From Pichia kudriavzevii (taxonomy: Eukaryota; Ascomycota; Pichiomycetes; Pichiales; Pichiaceae): a stretch of DNA of 64,000 nucleotides. The notes beneath the pieces are model-generated. The model was not told the origin of the DNA and made no database searches. It was given only the letters and a program-made list of their open reading frames with translations. The stretch covers positions 248,001 to 312,000 of the forward strand of contig NC_042510.1 of NCBI RefSeq assembly GCF_003054445.1, written 5' to 3'. A program made the position numbers and the translations under genes. Each line of letters starts with the position of its first letter. Position 1 is the stretch's first letter. Shown here piece after piece: positions 41,376 through 52,053 of this stretch.

Positions 41376-42386
41376 ATGTTTGGCTTTGGAAGAAAAAATA
41401 CTGGGCCTGTGAAGGAATGGAAAGTCGATGACAGCAAAGCTGTTGTTAGTAAGACTTTTGACCAACCCCCAACGTCGATCGAACATACGCCCGAATATGA
41501 GGACATCGAGAAGGAGGAGCATGAAGAGATATACAACAATGTTCTCAAGCATTTCAAGGAAACAGATCTGTATCCTGTAAAGGAGGGAGATTGTCCGAAA
41601 TCCGACTGGAAGCCATTAAATAAATATGAAAAGTTGTGGTTATCAAAACAATGTCTGCTAAGGTACCTAAGAGCATGTAATTGGAAACAGGAAGAGGCAA
41701 TCAAGAGAATCATTGGATCCATTGCCTGGAGAAGGGAATTTGGTATCGGAGGTGGTGAATGGGATAAGATTACACCTGAATCAGTTGAAGTTGAGAACGA
41801 GACAGGTAAACATCTAGTTTTCGGCTTTGATGATGAGAAAAGACCGTGTTTACATTTGTACAACGGTAAAAGAAATACCAAAGCATCCGATAGGCAGATT
41901 CAGTTTTTGATCTTTATGTTAGAAAGAACAATTGACTTTATGCCCCAGGGCCAAGACAAATTGTGCCTTTGTGTTGATTTTAAAAAGTATCCGGAATCTT
42001 GTACTGAAGATCCAAAAGTTCCACCAGTCAGTCTTGGTAAATCAATTTTATATATTTTGCAGTATCATTACCCAGAAAGATTAGGACGTGCACTGTTTAT
42101 CAATATGCCAACATTAGTCAACATTTTTTTAAAGCTCTGCTGGCCATTTGTTGATCCATACACAAAGCAAAAATGTAAATTCGACGAACCTTTTGATCAA
42201 TTCATCAAACCTGAACAATTGGCATATAATTATGGTGGTGATGTCAACTTTGATTACATGCACGATGAATATTGGGATGACTTTGTTGCAAAGGCTGAAA
42301 AGAAAAGGGCAAAAATGATGGAAAATTTCGAAAAAAAAGGTGGGGAAATAGGTACCAGTGAATGGGATATTAGAGATGGAATCTAG
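41376..42386 (+). CDS. PDR16: Sec14-like phosphatidylinositol transfer protein, Pdr16 type
   Basis: 336 aa. Sec14-family lipid carriers of this type bind phosphatidylinositol and affect sterol and phospholipid balance and azole tolerance. The CRAL-TRIO N-part (CLLRYLRACNWK, SIAWRREFGI) is followed by the lipid domain (GKHLVFGFDDEKRPCLHL, RTIDFMPQGQD, ILQYHYPERLGRALFINMP, DEPFDQFI, YGGDVNFDYMHDEYW). The C-terminus GTSEWDIR parallels Pdr16 GLSEVDLR. It could equally stand for the common ancestor of Pdr16 and Pdr17. Confidence 0.9.
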   Translation: MFGFGRKNTGPVKEWKVDDSKAVVSKTFDQPPTSIEHTPEYEDIEKEEHEEIYNNVLKHFKETDLYPVKEGDCPKSDWKPLNKYEKLWLSKQCLLRYLRACNWKQEEAIKRIIGSIAWRREFGIGGGEWDKITPESVEVENETGKHLVFGFDDEKRPCLHLYNGKRNTKASDRQIQFLIFMLERTIDFMPQGQDKLCLCVDFKKYPESCTEDPKVPPVSLGKSILYILQYHYPERLGRALFINMPTLVNIFLKLCWPFVDPYTKQKCKFDEPFDQFIKPEQLAYNYGGDVNFDYMHDEYWDDFVAKAEKKRAKMMENFEKKGGEIGTSEWDIRDGI

Positions 42387-42484
42387 CAAAATTAGATATT
42401 CTTTTTTTCCTTTAGTTTACATTTTTTTTAGAAAGACTTTTGTAATAGAAAGGTATACATGTGCATGTTATAAATTCCATGAAA

Positions 42485-42937
42485 TCATTTTCTCATTAAA
42501 ATGTACAAATTTTCCTGCTTCAGGCCAACAAGATTTCTGTAATTACCTTCTAAACACATAATCAACCCTCCAAATGAACAAAATACGGAAATTTTGTCGT
42601 CTTTACCCTCTTCGAATTTGTAAACAGTGCCGTGCATCACATAATCGTAATCATTCATTAGAGATACTTGGTCAGGCTTTGGTGGTCTCCATGAACCATT
42701 AGCTCCCACCAAGTCATCTGTATCCATTGCACTTGAGTCATCTATATTTAAAGATTTAGCTAATGTAATAGTTAATGTATCATTCTCACTAACTGGGAAA
42801 AGTTCATGGTTGATATCAAGAGTTATTCTGGTGTCTGGCGAAGAAGTCGAGTTCGCAACTATTCTGGTTACACGATCGTATCTTGCCGAATCTGTAGATT
42901 CAACGTTAAATATATCATCAAACAATGTAGAGGACAT
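42485..42937 (-). CDS. RPB8: Rpb8, shared subunit of RNA polymerases I, II and III
   Basis: 150 aa. Visible are [25 protein letters not shown]-like [47 protein letters not shown] and [12 protein letters not shown], a near full-length match to yeast Rpb8. It lies convergent with the PDR16-like gene (98 bp between stops) and divergent from STE13. Confidence 0.98.
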   Translation of the reverse strand: MSSTLFDDIFNVESTDSARYDRVTRIVANSTSSPDTRITLDINHELFPVSENDTLTITLAKSLNIDDSSAMDTDDLVGANGSWRPPKPDQVSLMNDYDYVMHGTVYKFEEGKDDKISVFCSFGGLIMCLEGNYRNLVGLKQENLYILMRK

Positions 42938-43076
42938 GACGGGTCTTCAATAGTCTGTATTGCTATCGGTTTTCTCTCTTAATGGTCAACCCATTCATAT
43001 AGCTTAAATGAAGAAAACAAATTTTTTTTTTTTCAATATTTCATGCTACGGCTTAACATCTAGAAACTCTTTTGAG

Positions 43077-43086
43077 CGACGCGTCG
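43077..43086. promoter_or_regulatory. CGACGCGTCG palindrome (MCB core) before STE13
   Basis: A perfect 10-bp palindrome centred on ACGCGT, between RPB8 and STE13 (150 bp from each start). The same 10-mer recurs at 59181-59190. Confidence 0.5.
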
Positions 43087-43230
43087 ATGGTTTACTTGAC
43101 CAACTTCCTATTCCAAGCTGGTATCCGTTCCTGTTGACCGTGATGTTTCACGTTTATTTCCGAAGGAAACTTTGGAAAGATATTGTGAAGAAGCAGCAGT
43201 GCCACATACTAGTAGTAAGACTATTCCAAT

Positions 43231-46128
43231 ATGAATGATCATACTGTGATAAAAGGTCACAGTCTAGAATCTGATTACCCAATTGGTAATGAATCTGACG
43301 ATGGTATTATTCATGACAATATTGATGATTTTGATATGGACATGGATATTGAAAATGGAAATCCAGAAATTGATTACTATCCGGGACTTTCTAAGACTGG
43401 ACATTCATTTCTTGGTCAGCCCGAGTCAATGGCAAGCTCAATTAAAAGAAAAATCAAGAAGTTCCTCAATCTATTGAACTCTTACCAGGGAAGAAAGTTA
43501 ATTATTGGAATTTTCATGGCTTCTACAGCAATTGTGTTATTTGCCCTAATGCTATTTGCCGGACATTCAGGAGGTGATGCAAGCTTACCAGGTGGTGCCG
43601 TTCATGAAGGCAATGGCGATGGTAATACGGAATACCCGTATGACAATGAAAAACAGAATTCCGGAAGTGATAGTGGTGAAAAAGGTTTGCCTGAAAATGA
43701 TGTCCAAAATCTTGCTAAAATGAGTTTGGATGATATGAGATCAGGGAAATTTTGGGTATTCGATTACAATGTAAATTTTATTGATTACGACGAAACAAAT
43801 GAAACAAAAGAAGTTTCAGAAGACAGTAGTCGGTCTAAGCGTAGTGAAAACGACGACAAAGACGATGACAAAGACGATGACAACGACGATGACAAAGACG
43901 ATGACAAAGACGATGACAAAGAAGACGACAAAGGTCGTGGGAAGAATGATGAAAAAGATGATGTTAATGTCCCAAAACATAAGAACGGTGACCCCGGATA
44001 TTATCTCCATCAATCAGAAGGCATGGTGTATTTGCAAATGGCTTCCGACAAATCTTTCAAGAGAAGTATTTTAGAGCTGTCTAAATTACAATATGGGGGA
44101 AATATGCTGAATCCACATCTAGTTTCTGTAACAAAAGATCTCAAGAAATTCATTGTATCTTCTGAATCTGAGGATGTCTGGAGACATTCGTCACTTGCAA
44201 GATACTGGATCGTGGATGCTGAAACACAAGAAGTAACCCCTGTTCATTATACTACCAAAAAATCTGACTCCGTTGAAATAATTGTACCCCTAAAAATCTC
44301 ATATGCTGCGTTTTCTCCTGATGGCCACTTTGTTTATTTTAATTATAATTCCAATTTGTTTTTGAAAGATTTGAAGTCTGGAAAATCTAAACAAATCACA
44401 AAAGATGGTGATGGGGCAAATATTTTAAATGGAAAACCTGATTGGGTTTATGAAGAAGAGGTTTTAGCATCTGATAGAGCTATCTATTGGGATAACAAGG
44501 GCTCAAAGTTTGCATTTATAAAATGGGATGATACAAATGTCCCCGTATATAATCTTGAGTTGTTTGGTGATAACAAGTATCCGAAGATTCTTGAACTTAA
44601 ATACCCCAAACCAGGATTTCCTAACCCGGTGGTTTCATTATATGTTTATCACATTGAAAGCTCTAAGATAATAAAAGTCAAACAGCCTGAGGACCAAGAA
44701 AAAGATTCTGATTTTTTGGGCAAAGATTTTATTATTTACCAAACAACGTGGATTAGTGAAAATGAATTGTTATTCAAAAGGACAGATAGATCAAGTAGAA
44801 AGATTCAGGTTTGCGTTTTCGATGTCAAGGAAAACAAAACAAAAGTCGTAAGAGCTTATAACACAGATGAATATAACGGTTGGTATAAAAATAATGGTGC
44901 AATTTATGTTTTACCTGATAAATTGGGCTACATCGATAATGTTGTGCATGAGAAACATGACCATTTAGCACATTTCAAGTCAGCTTTTGACTCTGAAGGT
45001 GATCTAATAACCTCTGGTGATTGGGATGTCATTGGTGGTGTGGTTGGTTATAATGCAGAAGATAAGCAAGTTTATTTTATTGGAACATCGGGAAATTCCT
45101 TGCAAAGGCAAATTTACAGGGTTAGTTTGGATGGCACTATTTTGACTGGTTTAACAGAACTAGACAAAATACATCATTATTCATTGGATGTATCTAAAAC
45201 CGGTAAGTGGGGGGTCATCAAGTATGGCGGTCCAGAATTACCTACTCAAAAGCTCGTTGAACTAGATAAACTTTTAGATGGCGACTACTATGATTCAATT
45301 CCAACATTAAATGAGGTTGAAAAAGTCGAAGAAACTCTGAAAAATTTCGAAGTTCCAACCAAAGAGTATATCCCAATCAAGTTACACGATGATGTTACAG
45401 TTAATGTAATCGAAGTTAAACCTAAAGATTTTGACGAAAGTAAGAAATATCCAATCTTAGTCAGCGTATATGGAGGACCTGGTATACAGAAGGTCAGCTG
45501 TGAGTTTAATTATGGCTTTGAAGAAGTTGTTTCCTCTTCCCTAGATGCTATTATTCTATATATTGATCCAAGGGGTACCGGAGGATCAGGATGGGAATAT
45601 AGAGGATGGGCTAGAGACAATATTGGATATTGGGAGCCGAGCGATATTACTGAGGCAACAATAATTTACATGAACGAAAGAGAATCTTATATAGATAAGG
45701 AAAGAGTCGCAATATGGGGATGGTCCTATGGTGGTTTTACCACTTTAAAGTCGCTGGAATTTGATGAAGGAAAAACATTCAAATATGGTATTGCAGTGGC
45801 ACCTGTGACCAACTGGGAGTTGTATGATTCTATTTACACAGAGAGATACATGGGAGTACTATCTGAAGATAATAAATATGAAGATGCAAAGATATCTAAT
45901 TTTGAGGCATTCGGCAAGGTCGTGCAATTTCTAGTTATCCATGGTACAGCAGATGATAATGTGCATTACCAAAACACTTTACAATTGCTGCATGAATTTG
46001 ATATTGCCGGAATTGAGAATTATGATGTGCATGTCTTCACAGATTCAGATCATTCTATTCGCCATGATAACGCCAATGTAATTGTTTATGATAAACTATA
46101 CAATTGGCTGGCTACTGCGTTCAACTAA
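43231..46128 (+). CDS. STE13: Dipeptidyl aminopeptidase A, Ste13 type
   Basis: 965 aa. Type II membrane serine peptidase of the late Golgi that trims X-Ala/X-Pro dipeptides from alpha-factor after Kex2. Order: acidic cytosolic tail (1-90, with FDMDMD near 35), one span (LIIGIFMASTAIVLFALMLFAG), a stem with a 12-bp Asp/Lys repeat (43852-43938), an eight-bladed propeller and an alpha/beta hydrolase. The nucleophile is in GWSYGGF (about 832), the Asp in HGTADDNVHY (about 907) and the His in DSDHSIRH (about 940). The long tail and gene order beside RPB8/DSC3 favour STE13 over vacuolar DAP2. Confidence 0.88.
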   Translation: MNDHTVIKGHSLESDYPIGNESDDGIIHDNIDDFDMDMDIENGNPEIDYYPGLSKTGHSFLGQPESMASSIKRKIKKFLNLLNSYQGRKLIIGIFMASTAIVLFALMLFAGHSGGDASLPGGAVHEGNGDGNTEYPYDNEKQNSGSDSGEKGLPENDVQNLAKMSLDDMRSGKFWVFDYNVNFIDYDETNETKEVSEDSSRSKRSENDDKDDDKDDDNDDDKDDDKDDDKEDDKGRGKNDEKDDVNVPKHKNGDPGYYLHQSEGMVYLQMASDKSFKRSILELSKLQYGGNMLNPHLVSVTKDLKKFIVSSESEDVWRHSSLARYWIVDAETQEVTPVHYTTKKSDSVEIIVPLKISYAAFSPDGHFVYFNYNSNLFLKDLKSGKSKQITKDGDGANILNGKPDWVYEEEVLASDRAIYWDNKGSKFAFIKWDDTNVPVYNLELFGDNKYPKILELKYPKPGFPNPVVSLYVYHIESSKIIKVKQPEDQEKDSDFLGKDFIIYQTTWISENELLFKRTDRSSRKIQVCVFDVKENKTKVVRAYNTDEYNGWYKNNGAIYVLPDKLGYIDNVVHEKHDHLAHFKSAFDSEGDLITSGDWDVIGGVVGYNAEDKQVYFIGTSGNSLQRQIYRVSLDGTILTGLTELDKIHHYSLDVSKTGKWGVIKYGGPELPTQKLVELDKLLDGDYYDSIPTLNEVEKVEETLKNFEVPTKEYIPIKLHDDVTVNVIEVKPKDFDESKKYPILVSVYGGPGIQKVSCEFNYGFEEVVSSSLDAIILYIDPRGTGGSGWEYRGWARDNIGYWEPSDITEATIIYMNERESYIDKERVAIWGWSYGGFTTLKSLEFDEGKTFKYGIAVAPVTNWELYDSIYTERYMGVLSEDNKYEDAKISNFEAFGKVVQFLVIHGTADDNVHYQNTLQLLHEFDIAGIENYDVHVFTDSDHSIRHDNANVIVYDKLYNWLATAFN

Positions 46129-46290
46129 CTTGAAAACTGGGTCTTCCGTTTATATTATAAAAAGAGTATTCTAAGATTAAGTATTGTAAATTACAATAAA
46201 GTCGTTCATTAATTTGATATTCATAGTTCGTAAGTCATTACAAAAAGCTGGTTTTTTTTGCCTCCTTGTTTTGAAAGCATAATATGCTAA

Positions 46291-46800
46291 CTATGGTCTT
46301 GATTTATTGACAGTACCACAATAATTGCATGTTTTCAATTTAATATCATTATCAAATTTGTCAATTGCAGCTTTGACTTGAGTGCCTAAATCATGGCAAT
46401 GGAATGCTTCCTCGTGACAGATTTCAGAGCAATTCTTACAATACCATCTCATTTTATCCATCATTGTTTCTGGTCTGTCCTGTTCAAGAACAATTCCAAC
46501 AGTATTTGCAAAACGAACAGGACTGTGAGGAGTATCTGGTGGTAGGAGGAAAGACTCGCCCTCCTTAATAGGAATGTCTCTAAATTCCCCATTATCTACA
46601 ACTTTCAAGAGCATGTCACCTTTGTATTGGTAAAACCATTCTGGAGTCTGGTTGATATGATAATCAGTCCTTTCGTTTGGACCACCAACAATCATGACTG
46701 TAAACCCACCATTTTGTAGACAGTAGTTATTAACAGGAGGTTTCAACTTGTCCTCATTCGCCTCAATCCACTTTTGAATGTTAATAGGTGCTCCAAGCAT
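46291..46800 (-). CDS. BNA1: 3-hydroxyanthranilate 3,4-dioxygenase
   Basis: 169 aa. Iron(II) cupin enzyme of the kynurenine route from tryptophan to NAD. Iron ligands are His48 and Glu54 in [11 protein letters not shown], and His92 in TPHSPVRF; Arg44 and Glu106 fit the substrate site. A C-terminal zinc knuckle is present as [13 protein letters not shown] and LKTCNYCGT. Length is normal. It lies convergent with STE13, 162 bp between stops. Confidence 0.98.
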   Translation of the reverse strand: MLGAPINIQKWIEANEDKLKPPVNNYCLQNGGFTVMIVGGPNERTDYHINQTPEWFYQYKGDMLLKVVDNGEFRDIPIKEGESFLLPPDTPHSPVRFANTVGIVLEQDRPETMMDKMRWYCKNCSEICHEEAFHCHDLGTQVKAAIDKFDNDIKLKTCNYCGTVNKSRP

Positions 46801-47215
46801 TGTTCTATATTAACCACTGTGGCTAACTGTATATACCTTTGAATGATAAGCTTTTTCAAGTAAATCTAGGGTAAATAAGTTTTTTCCCGAGCTGACTATA
46901 ACTTTGAATCGTACAGATTAGCCAATGGCCTGATATTTTTTCACCTTAAATAGAACCCTTTTCAGGCTGTGCGTCAGTTATAGCTTACCTAAACACGGGA
47001 ACTGTTTTTTTTTTTTTTCCTTTTTCTTTTATTTCGGTATATGCTGAGCCCCTTTCTGTTTTTCTTGAAGTTAATTAATATTAAGACAGGCATTGAGGAG
47101 ACAAACTGAAATTGGGTTTGTCAGATACACATGACCGAGAGTGTATGAACAAGGGCAAACGACTCCATTGCCTCTTTGTTGAGAGAGATTTATTATCCAG
47201 TTGCACAATTAAGTC
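46801..47215. other. Divergent promoter region BNA1 / KHA1
   Basis: About 415 bp between divergent starts, with a T-rich tract near 47006-47033. No other gene is seen. Confidence 0.5.
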
Positions 47216-49552
47216 ATGGCACAAGACTCTAGTGGTATCATAGCGGGGATGAACCCCTTGAAGTATTCCACCACTTCGCCATACACGATGTTTTTCTTCC
47301 AATTGATTGTAATAATAACATTCTCCTTGGTGTTGAACTATCCATTAAGTAAAATCAAACAACCCAGGGTTATTGCAGAAGTTTTAACTGGCGTTATTTT
47401 GGGGCACACAGCTCTTGGTAGAATTCCAAACTTTACAAAATATGTGTTCCCTCCTGAATCGATTCCAGGCCTAACATTAGTTGCAAATATTGGAATTTGT
47501 CTATTGATGTTCATTGTTGGTTGTGAAGTCGATGTCAAGTTTATCAAGAAGCACATTTTTACGGCCGTCTCTGTTGGTTTGTTCAATATGGCCGTTCCTT
47601 TCGGTCTTGGATGTCTATGTGCGATCGGGCTATGGAAAGAATACAGAGAAAATGCGGACGGGTTACCTCAGATTAAATTTACAACCTTCATGGTATTCAT
47701 TGCGGTAGCTCTTTGTATTACTGCGTTTCCTGTTTTAGTTAGAATTATAACAGAGTTACGATTGGTTAAAGATAGAGTGGGTACTGTTGTTCTAGCAGCG
47801 GGTATCACTAATGACTTATTTGGATGGGTCATGTTGGCCTTGAGTGTCACATTGGCAAATGCGTCTGATTCTCTAGTCACACTCTATATTGTGTTGGTAT
47901 GTTTTGGCTGGTGTTTGTTCATATGTTATCCTGTCCGGATTACCTTGAATTGGTTCTTGAAAAATTGTCTTAAGGAATTTGATGGCAGCAATGAACCTTC
48001 TAGACCCGCAATGACACTTATCTTAGTGATGGTTTTTGCTTCAGCGTTTTTCACCGATATAATTGGAGTCCATCCTATTTTTGGGGCCTTTTTAATAGGT
48101 GCAATCGTTCCAAGAGAAAACAATTATGTTATAGGCTTAACATCAAGGATCGAGGATTTAGTGAATATTATATTTGTCCCAGTATATTTTGGTATTGCTG
48201 GATTGAGTGTTGATTTAGGTCTGTTGAGGTCTGGCGCAGATTGGGGCTGGGCTATTGGTCTTATAGTGATAGCAATGGTAGGAAAAATCTCAGGTGGCCT
48301 AATTGCATCTAAATTAAGAGGCTTGTTCTGGAGAGAGTCATTGACCGTCGGTGTATTGATGTCTTGTAAAGGAATTGTTGAGATTGTGGTCTTGCAAGTT
48401 GGATTAAACGCTAATATTATTACTAGAAAAACTTATTCTATGTTCATTTTTATGGCAATCATTACAACGTTTCTAACAACACCATTGACGTTATATGCAT
48501 ATCCTGCTTCATACAGAGAAAAAGTTCAGGTTTGGATCCAAGAAGCAGCAAATGAGAAGTTAAAGAAAACAGCAGTTAATGACAAAGAAACTATATTGGT
48601 AGAGAAAGAAGATATTGTAATAGATAAGCTTATTTTAGCTGTGGATGATGTTGATAGCTTATCCACAGGTATGTTAATTATCGACATATTGTTAGAAAAC
48701 GCTCAGATACCTATCCATGCAATCAATATGAAGACCTTGACTGAAAGAACAGCGGATATATTACATGCCTCAATGATGAATGAAGATGAAAATCAACATG
48801 GATATACCTCACTAAATTCAACCTTGAGTGTTTTCAGTATTTTTTGTCACTATAACAGGATTCCCTTTACATCTGAGATATTATACTCTTTACCTGAAAA
48901 CTATTTAGAAACACTACTAGATAATTCTTCCTTTTCCGACAACAACTTATTTATGTTGCCCATGACAAAAAAGAATTTCTCCATACAAAACATTCGGGAT
49001 ATAATAAAAGAGAGTCAACACTTGAACTATTATAAAGGTATTTTCATCAATAATGGGCAGTTTTTATTTACTCAAAATGACCATGCAGATATGGGGACTA
49101 AAGAAGCGAATGGCAGATTCTCAGAGGATACCATGCTGAATCCAACTGCTCTTAAAATCTCAAGCGTGACGTTATTTCTCAACCACCCTGAATTGACGAA
49201 AAATGATAAGCTAGCTATGCACCTATTTGAGATTCTTGTCAAAGGTAAAGACCTAAGTGTTGGTAAAGTCATCTTAGATAACATCGAACCTGAATCCCGG
49301 ACTAACGATATTATATCGAGTTGGATCAAAGACAATGATGAAATTTTTGGTAAGATTCATTTCACCATTACCAATAAAACCAATACCCTTAGTAAACTTG
49401 ACACTGGAAAGTCTATTAGTGCATTCTTAACTGATGAAACGAAAACATTTTCTGAACTAGACAGGTTGATTATTGTTTCTGCAGATGGAAATGATATAAA
49501 TCTTATTTCGGAACTTGTTGAAAAACATGAGAAAGTTATCGTTCTTTTCTAA
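47216..49552 (+). CDS. KHA1: Kha1, monovalent cation/proton antiporter (CPA2 family)
   Basis: 778 aa. K+/H+ exchanger of Golgi-type membranes affecting pH and cation balance. The N-terminal 430 residues hold about 12 spans, with QPRVIAEVLTGVILGHTALGR, VGCEVDVKF, ALCITAFPVLVRI, AAGITNDLFGW (the ion-binding Asn-Asp pair), FTDIIGVHPIFGAFLIGAI and MSCKGIVEIVVL. The soluble C-terminal part (about 430-778) resembles the USP-like tail of yeast Kha1. It is about 95 residues shorter than the S. cerevisiae protein, mainly in the tail. Confidence 0.94.
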   Translation: MAQDSSGIIAGMNPLKYSTTSPYTMFFFQLIVIITFSLVLNYPLSKIKQPRVIAEVLTGVILGHTALGRIPNFTKYVFPPESIPGLTLVANIGICLLMFIVGCEVDVKFIKKHIFTAVSVGLFNMAVPFGLGCLCAIGLWKEYRENADGLPQIKFTTFMVFIAVALCITAFPVLVRIITELRLVKDRVGTVVLAAGITNDLFGWVMLALSVTLANASDSLVTLYIVLVCFGWCLFICYPVRITLNWFLKNCLKEFDGSNEPSRPAMTLILVMVFASAFFTDIIGVHPIFGAFLIGAIVPRENNYVIGLTSRIEDLVNIIFVPVYFGIAGLSVDLGLLRSGADWGWAIGLIVIAMVGKISGGLIASKLRGLFWRESLTVGVLMSCKGIVEIVVLQVGLNANIITRKTYSMFIFMAIITTFLTTPLTLYAYPASYREKVQVWIQEAANEKLKKTAVNDKETILVEKEDIVIDKLILAVDDVDSLSTGMLIIDILLENAQIPIHAINMKTLTERTADILHASMMNEDENQHGYTSLNSTLSVFSIFCHYNRIPFTSEILYSLPENYLETLLDNSSFSDNNLFMLPMTKKNFSIQNIRDIIKESQHLNYYKGIFINNGQFLFTQNDHADMGTKEANGRFSEDTMLNPTALKISSVTLFLNHPELTKNDKLAMHLFEILVKGKDLSVGKVILDNIEPESRTNDIISSWIKDNDEIFGKIHFTITNKTNTLSKLDTGKSISAFLTDETKTFSELDRLIIVSADGNDINLISELVEKHEKVIVLF

Positions 49553-51020
49553 CAATGTAATTTTATATTTGTAATCTTATTTTTACTAAATTGTATGTTA
49601 TTCTTTCAAATCCTAACAAGTGGTTATAAGTACTTTGCAAATAAAGATTTCAAAAATCAAGAGGCACAAATTATCAAATTTTTTGTTTGTCGGTTTCACA
49701 TGTAGGTATAGCCGTTCCTCTCTGATTTTTTGCACAGGCATCATGTATAGCATCAATGCATTATCCAGGTTTAATTTTAAAATTCAAATTTTTGTGCCCT
49801 TCAAAGTAGCCTTACGTCTTTGCTCTATGTTAGATTACTACATGAAAAGTCTACGCGTAATCTCCTGCTATTCGTTCTTCAACAAGATAATGCAAATGGA
49901 AGGTTTGGTCTGAATGAGCGATAACTGAACTTATATCTTTTGGAACTTCTAAACTAAAAAGAAAACAGTACTTTGTGTGTTCACTTCTGCAATACAACAT
50001 TATATGATCAATTAAAGACTTTCATAAAGGCGTCAATAAATTGGCTCGGATCTGCAATTTACAAAACTTTCTCAGGAATATCCAGTTATCAAAGCTAACT
50101 AGGCGCCTTGTAACAAGCGTTCTTGCAACAAATGCATGAGTATGTTAGCAAATAACTATCAGTAACCTTGGCTGCCTCAAAAAAATTCTTCAGATATACT
50201 AATACTGCTAAAAAAAGGTAGTTTCGAATAAAGTTGAAACCAAGTTCATAAAGAATATTTCGTAATACGTTGTACTTTAAAGGCCAGCACTGTAAAAATA
50301 AATAATGGGGCTGACATCTTAATTTTACAATGTCGCCAAATGATTCATACTGTACTTTCAAAGACATCGAATCAATGGTTTCTAACAGATTTTGCTGCCG
50401 TTGGTTTTTTTCTGAAAAAAACATCATCATCATTAGATCCTGGTAGTGGTCAACCGATACTCTTGCTGTTGAAGCAGACCTGTAATGCTGCAGTTTTGTT
50501 TAGAATTAGAATTCAACTGAATTAGTACAGTTTTCTTCTTCTTAGATTGTATTTCGGTACAAAATCCTCTATGATTAGATAAACCCCGCGGTCAGAATAT
50601 TAAGTTGTTTTGCCATCTGGATTCTTGGATAATGATAAGCAGGCAGCTTTATTGACCAGTTGCTCTTCCTGTTCCACCTAAGCAGAAAAGAAATTATAGT
50701 CTTTTCGGAAAAAAGTTGAAAGATGGAATCCTTAAAATCCTCAAATCGTTATAACAGGCAGTATAGTACACCGGGGTTTCTTAGTTTACACTTTTGACAG
50801 GCTGTTTTATCATGATATTCTCTTAAAGTTATAACCATTCGTCCTAAACCACCATTATTAGAGTGACACTCTTAAATAACTTTTGTTTGTAAGTTTCAAC
50901 ATAATATCCTTTTTGAGAAAATAAGCATTTTATTAAATTTCGTATGCTATAAAATAGAAAATACAAATAGGATCAAAACTTACAAAAAAGCAATCACAGT
51001 TTCCCCAAAAGCGTCACATC
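49553..51020. other. Gene-poor stretch with possible decayed coding fragment
   Basis: About 1.47 kb. The best frame is antisense 50095-50433 (112 codons), rich in Leu, Tyr and Cys, and open beyond its ATG by about 22 codons. I find no motif in it. It could be a relic of a degraded gene, since the neighbouring oxidoreductase copy is also broken. The rest is AT-rich without repeats or RNA genes that I recognise. Confidence 0.4.
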
Positions 51021-52053
51021 CTAAAATTGTAATACGACTTTACCCTTGGCCTTTCCTGGTGCAACTATCTCCAAAGCTTTTTGTGATTCCGTATAAGCAT
51101 CGTTAATAGAGTCAATACTGAAATCCAAAGGGTTCTCCTCCCCTAATTGGTTGACAATTTCAATGTATCCTTGGTTCCTAGCAAGAAAAATTTCGACAAT
51201 TTTGAAATCAAACATACCAAGGTTGCTCTTCAGCCTCTTGCAAACTTTTTTCCAGCTAGGGAGTAAATCTGTTATCCTTACATTACTATAATCAATGACC
51301 TTAGACCCAGCAACTTGCGTGTAAACACCATACTCTTCTGCTGGCTTTAGTAGTTGGGAGAAATAATCCATAACAGATTCATCCCCCACAGTATCAACAA
51401 TAATATCGAATTTACCATTGTCCTTGAGAAAGGCTAAAAGTTTATCCATTTTAAAAGCGGAAAAATTATTATAGTTAATGAAAATATCAGCCCCATACTT
51501 TTGTGCCTTCTCAACTGAAAGTGGAGAACATGTACCCACAACATTGCTGGCCAAGTAATATCTCTTAGCAAACTGAAGGGTGAAGGCACCAACTGAAGTA
51601 CCTGCCCCCAAAACCAAAACATTTTTACCCTTTAATGTGTCTTTGGTGATTTATCAAGCACTGGTGAGCGGCGCCAGAAACTATTGGAAGTGACGCCGCC
51701 TCTTGGAACTTCATACCTTCTGGGATCATCTCAAGAATACGCGTAGTATTTACATCAAATCGCATGTAATCTGAACAAGAGCCCACTTTGAAAAACACTT
51801 CAAGGCACCCAAGTAGATGGTCACCTGGTTTAAAGTTAGTTTGTGACCCAGCGTTAAGGACAATGCTGGCAAAATCACAACCTATAACTTTATCTCCGCC
51901 TGTAAACCCATATGAAAAACCTTTAACAAGACAATCTACAGGATTCAAAGATGTTGCCTTTACCTTGATAAATAGTTCACTTGGTTTCACGATGAAATCT
52001 GGGGTAATAGAAATGTACAACTCTTTCACAGTTAAGAGATCGGATGATGTTTT
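51021..52053 (-). pseudogene. Broken Yim1/Ast-type MDR oxidoreductase, tandem copy
   Basis: Two frames together cover an MDR (quinone oxidoreductase-like) protein. The 5' frame (to 51625) has SELFIKVKATSLNPVDCLVKG, VIGCDFASIV and PEGMKFQEAASLPIVSGAA, then stops after HQRHIKG. The 3' frame (51617-51021) resumes with VLGAGTSVGAFTLQFAKRYY and ends GKAKGKVVLQF. The break falls at a GGG run near 51630, where one base too many shifts the frame. The 5' end is also damaged: a TAG lies 14 codons upstream of the first family-like residues and no ATG lies between. The intact copy follows upstream at 52563-53675; the two proteins look only moderately similar, so the duplication is old and the break younger. 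Confidence 0.8.

Noticed and set aside
43008-43238. 76-codon frame overlapping the STE13 start
   Set aside because: It covers the promoter, including the palindrome, and shows no family features. A regulatory upstream ORF is possible but unsupported.
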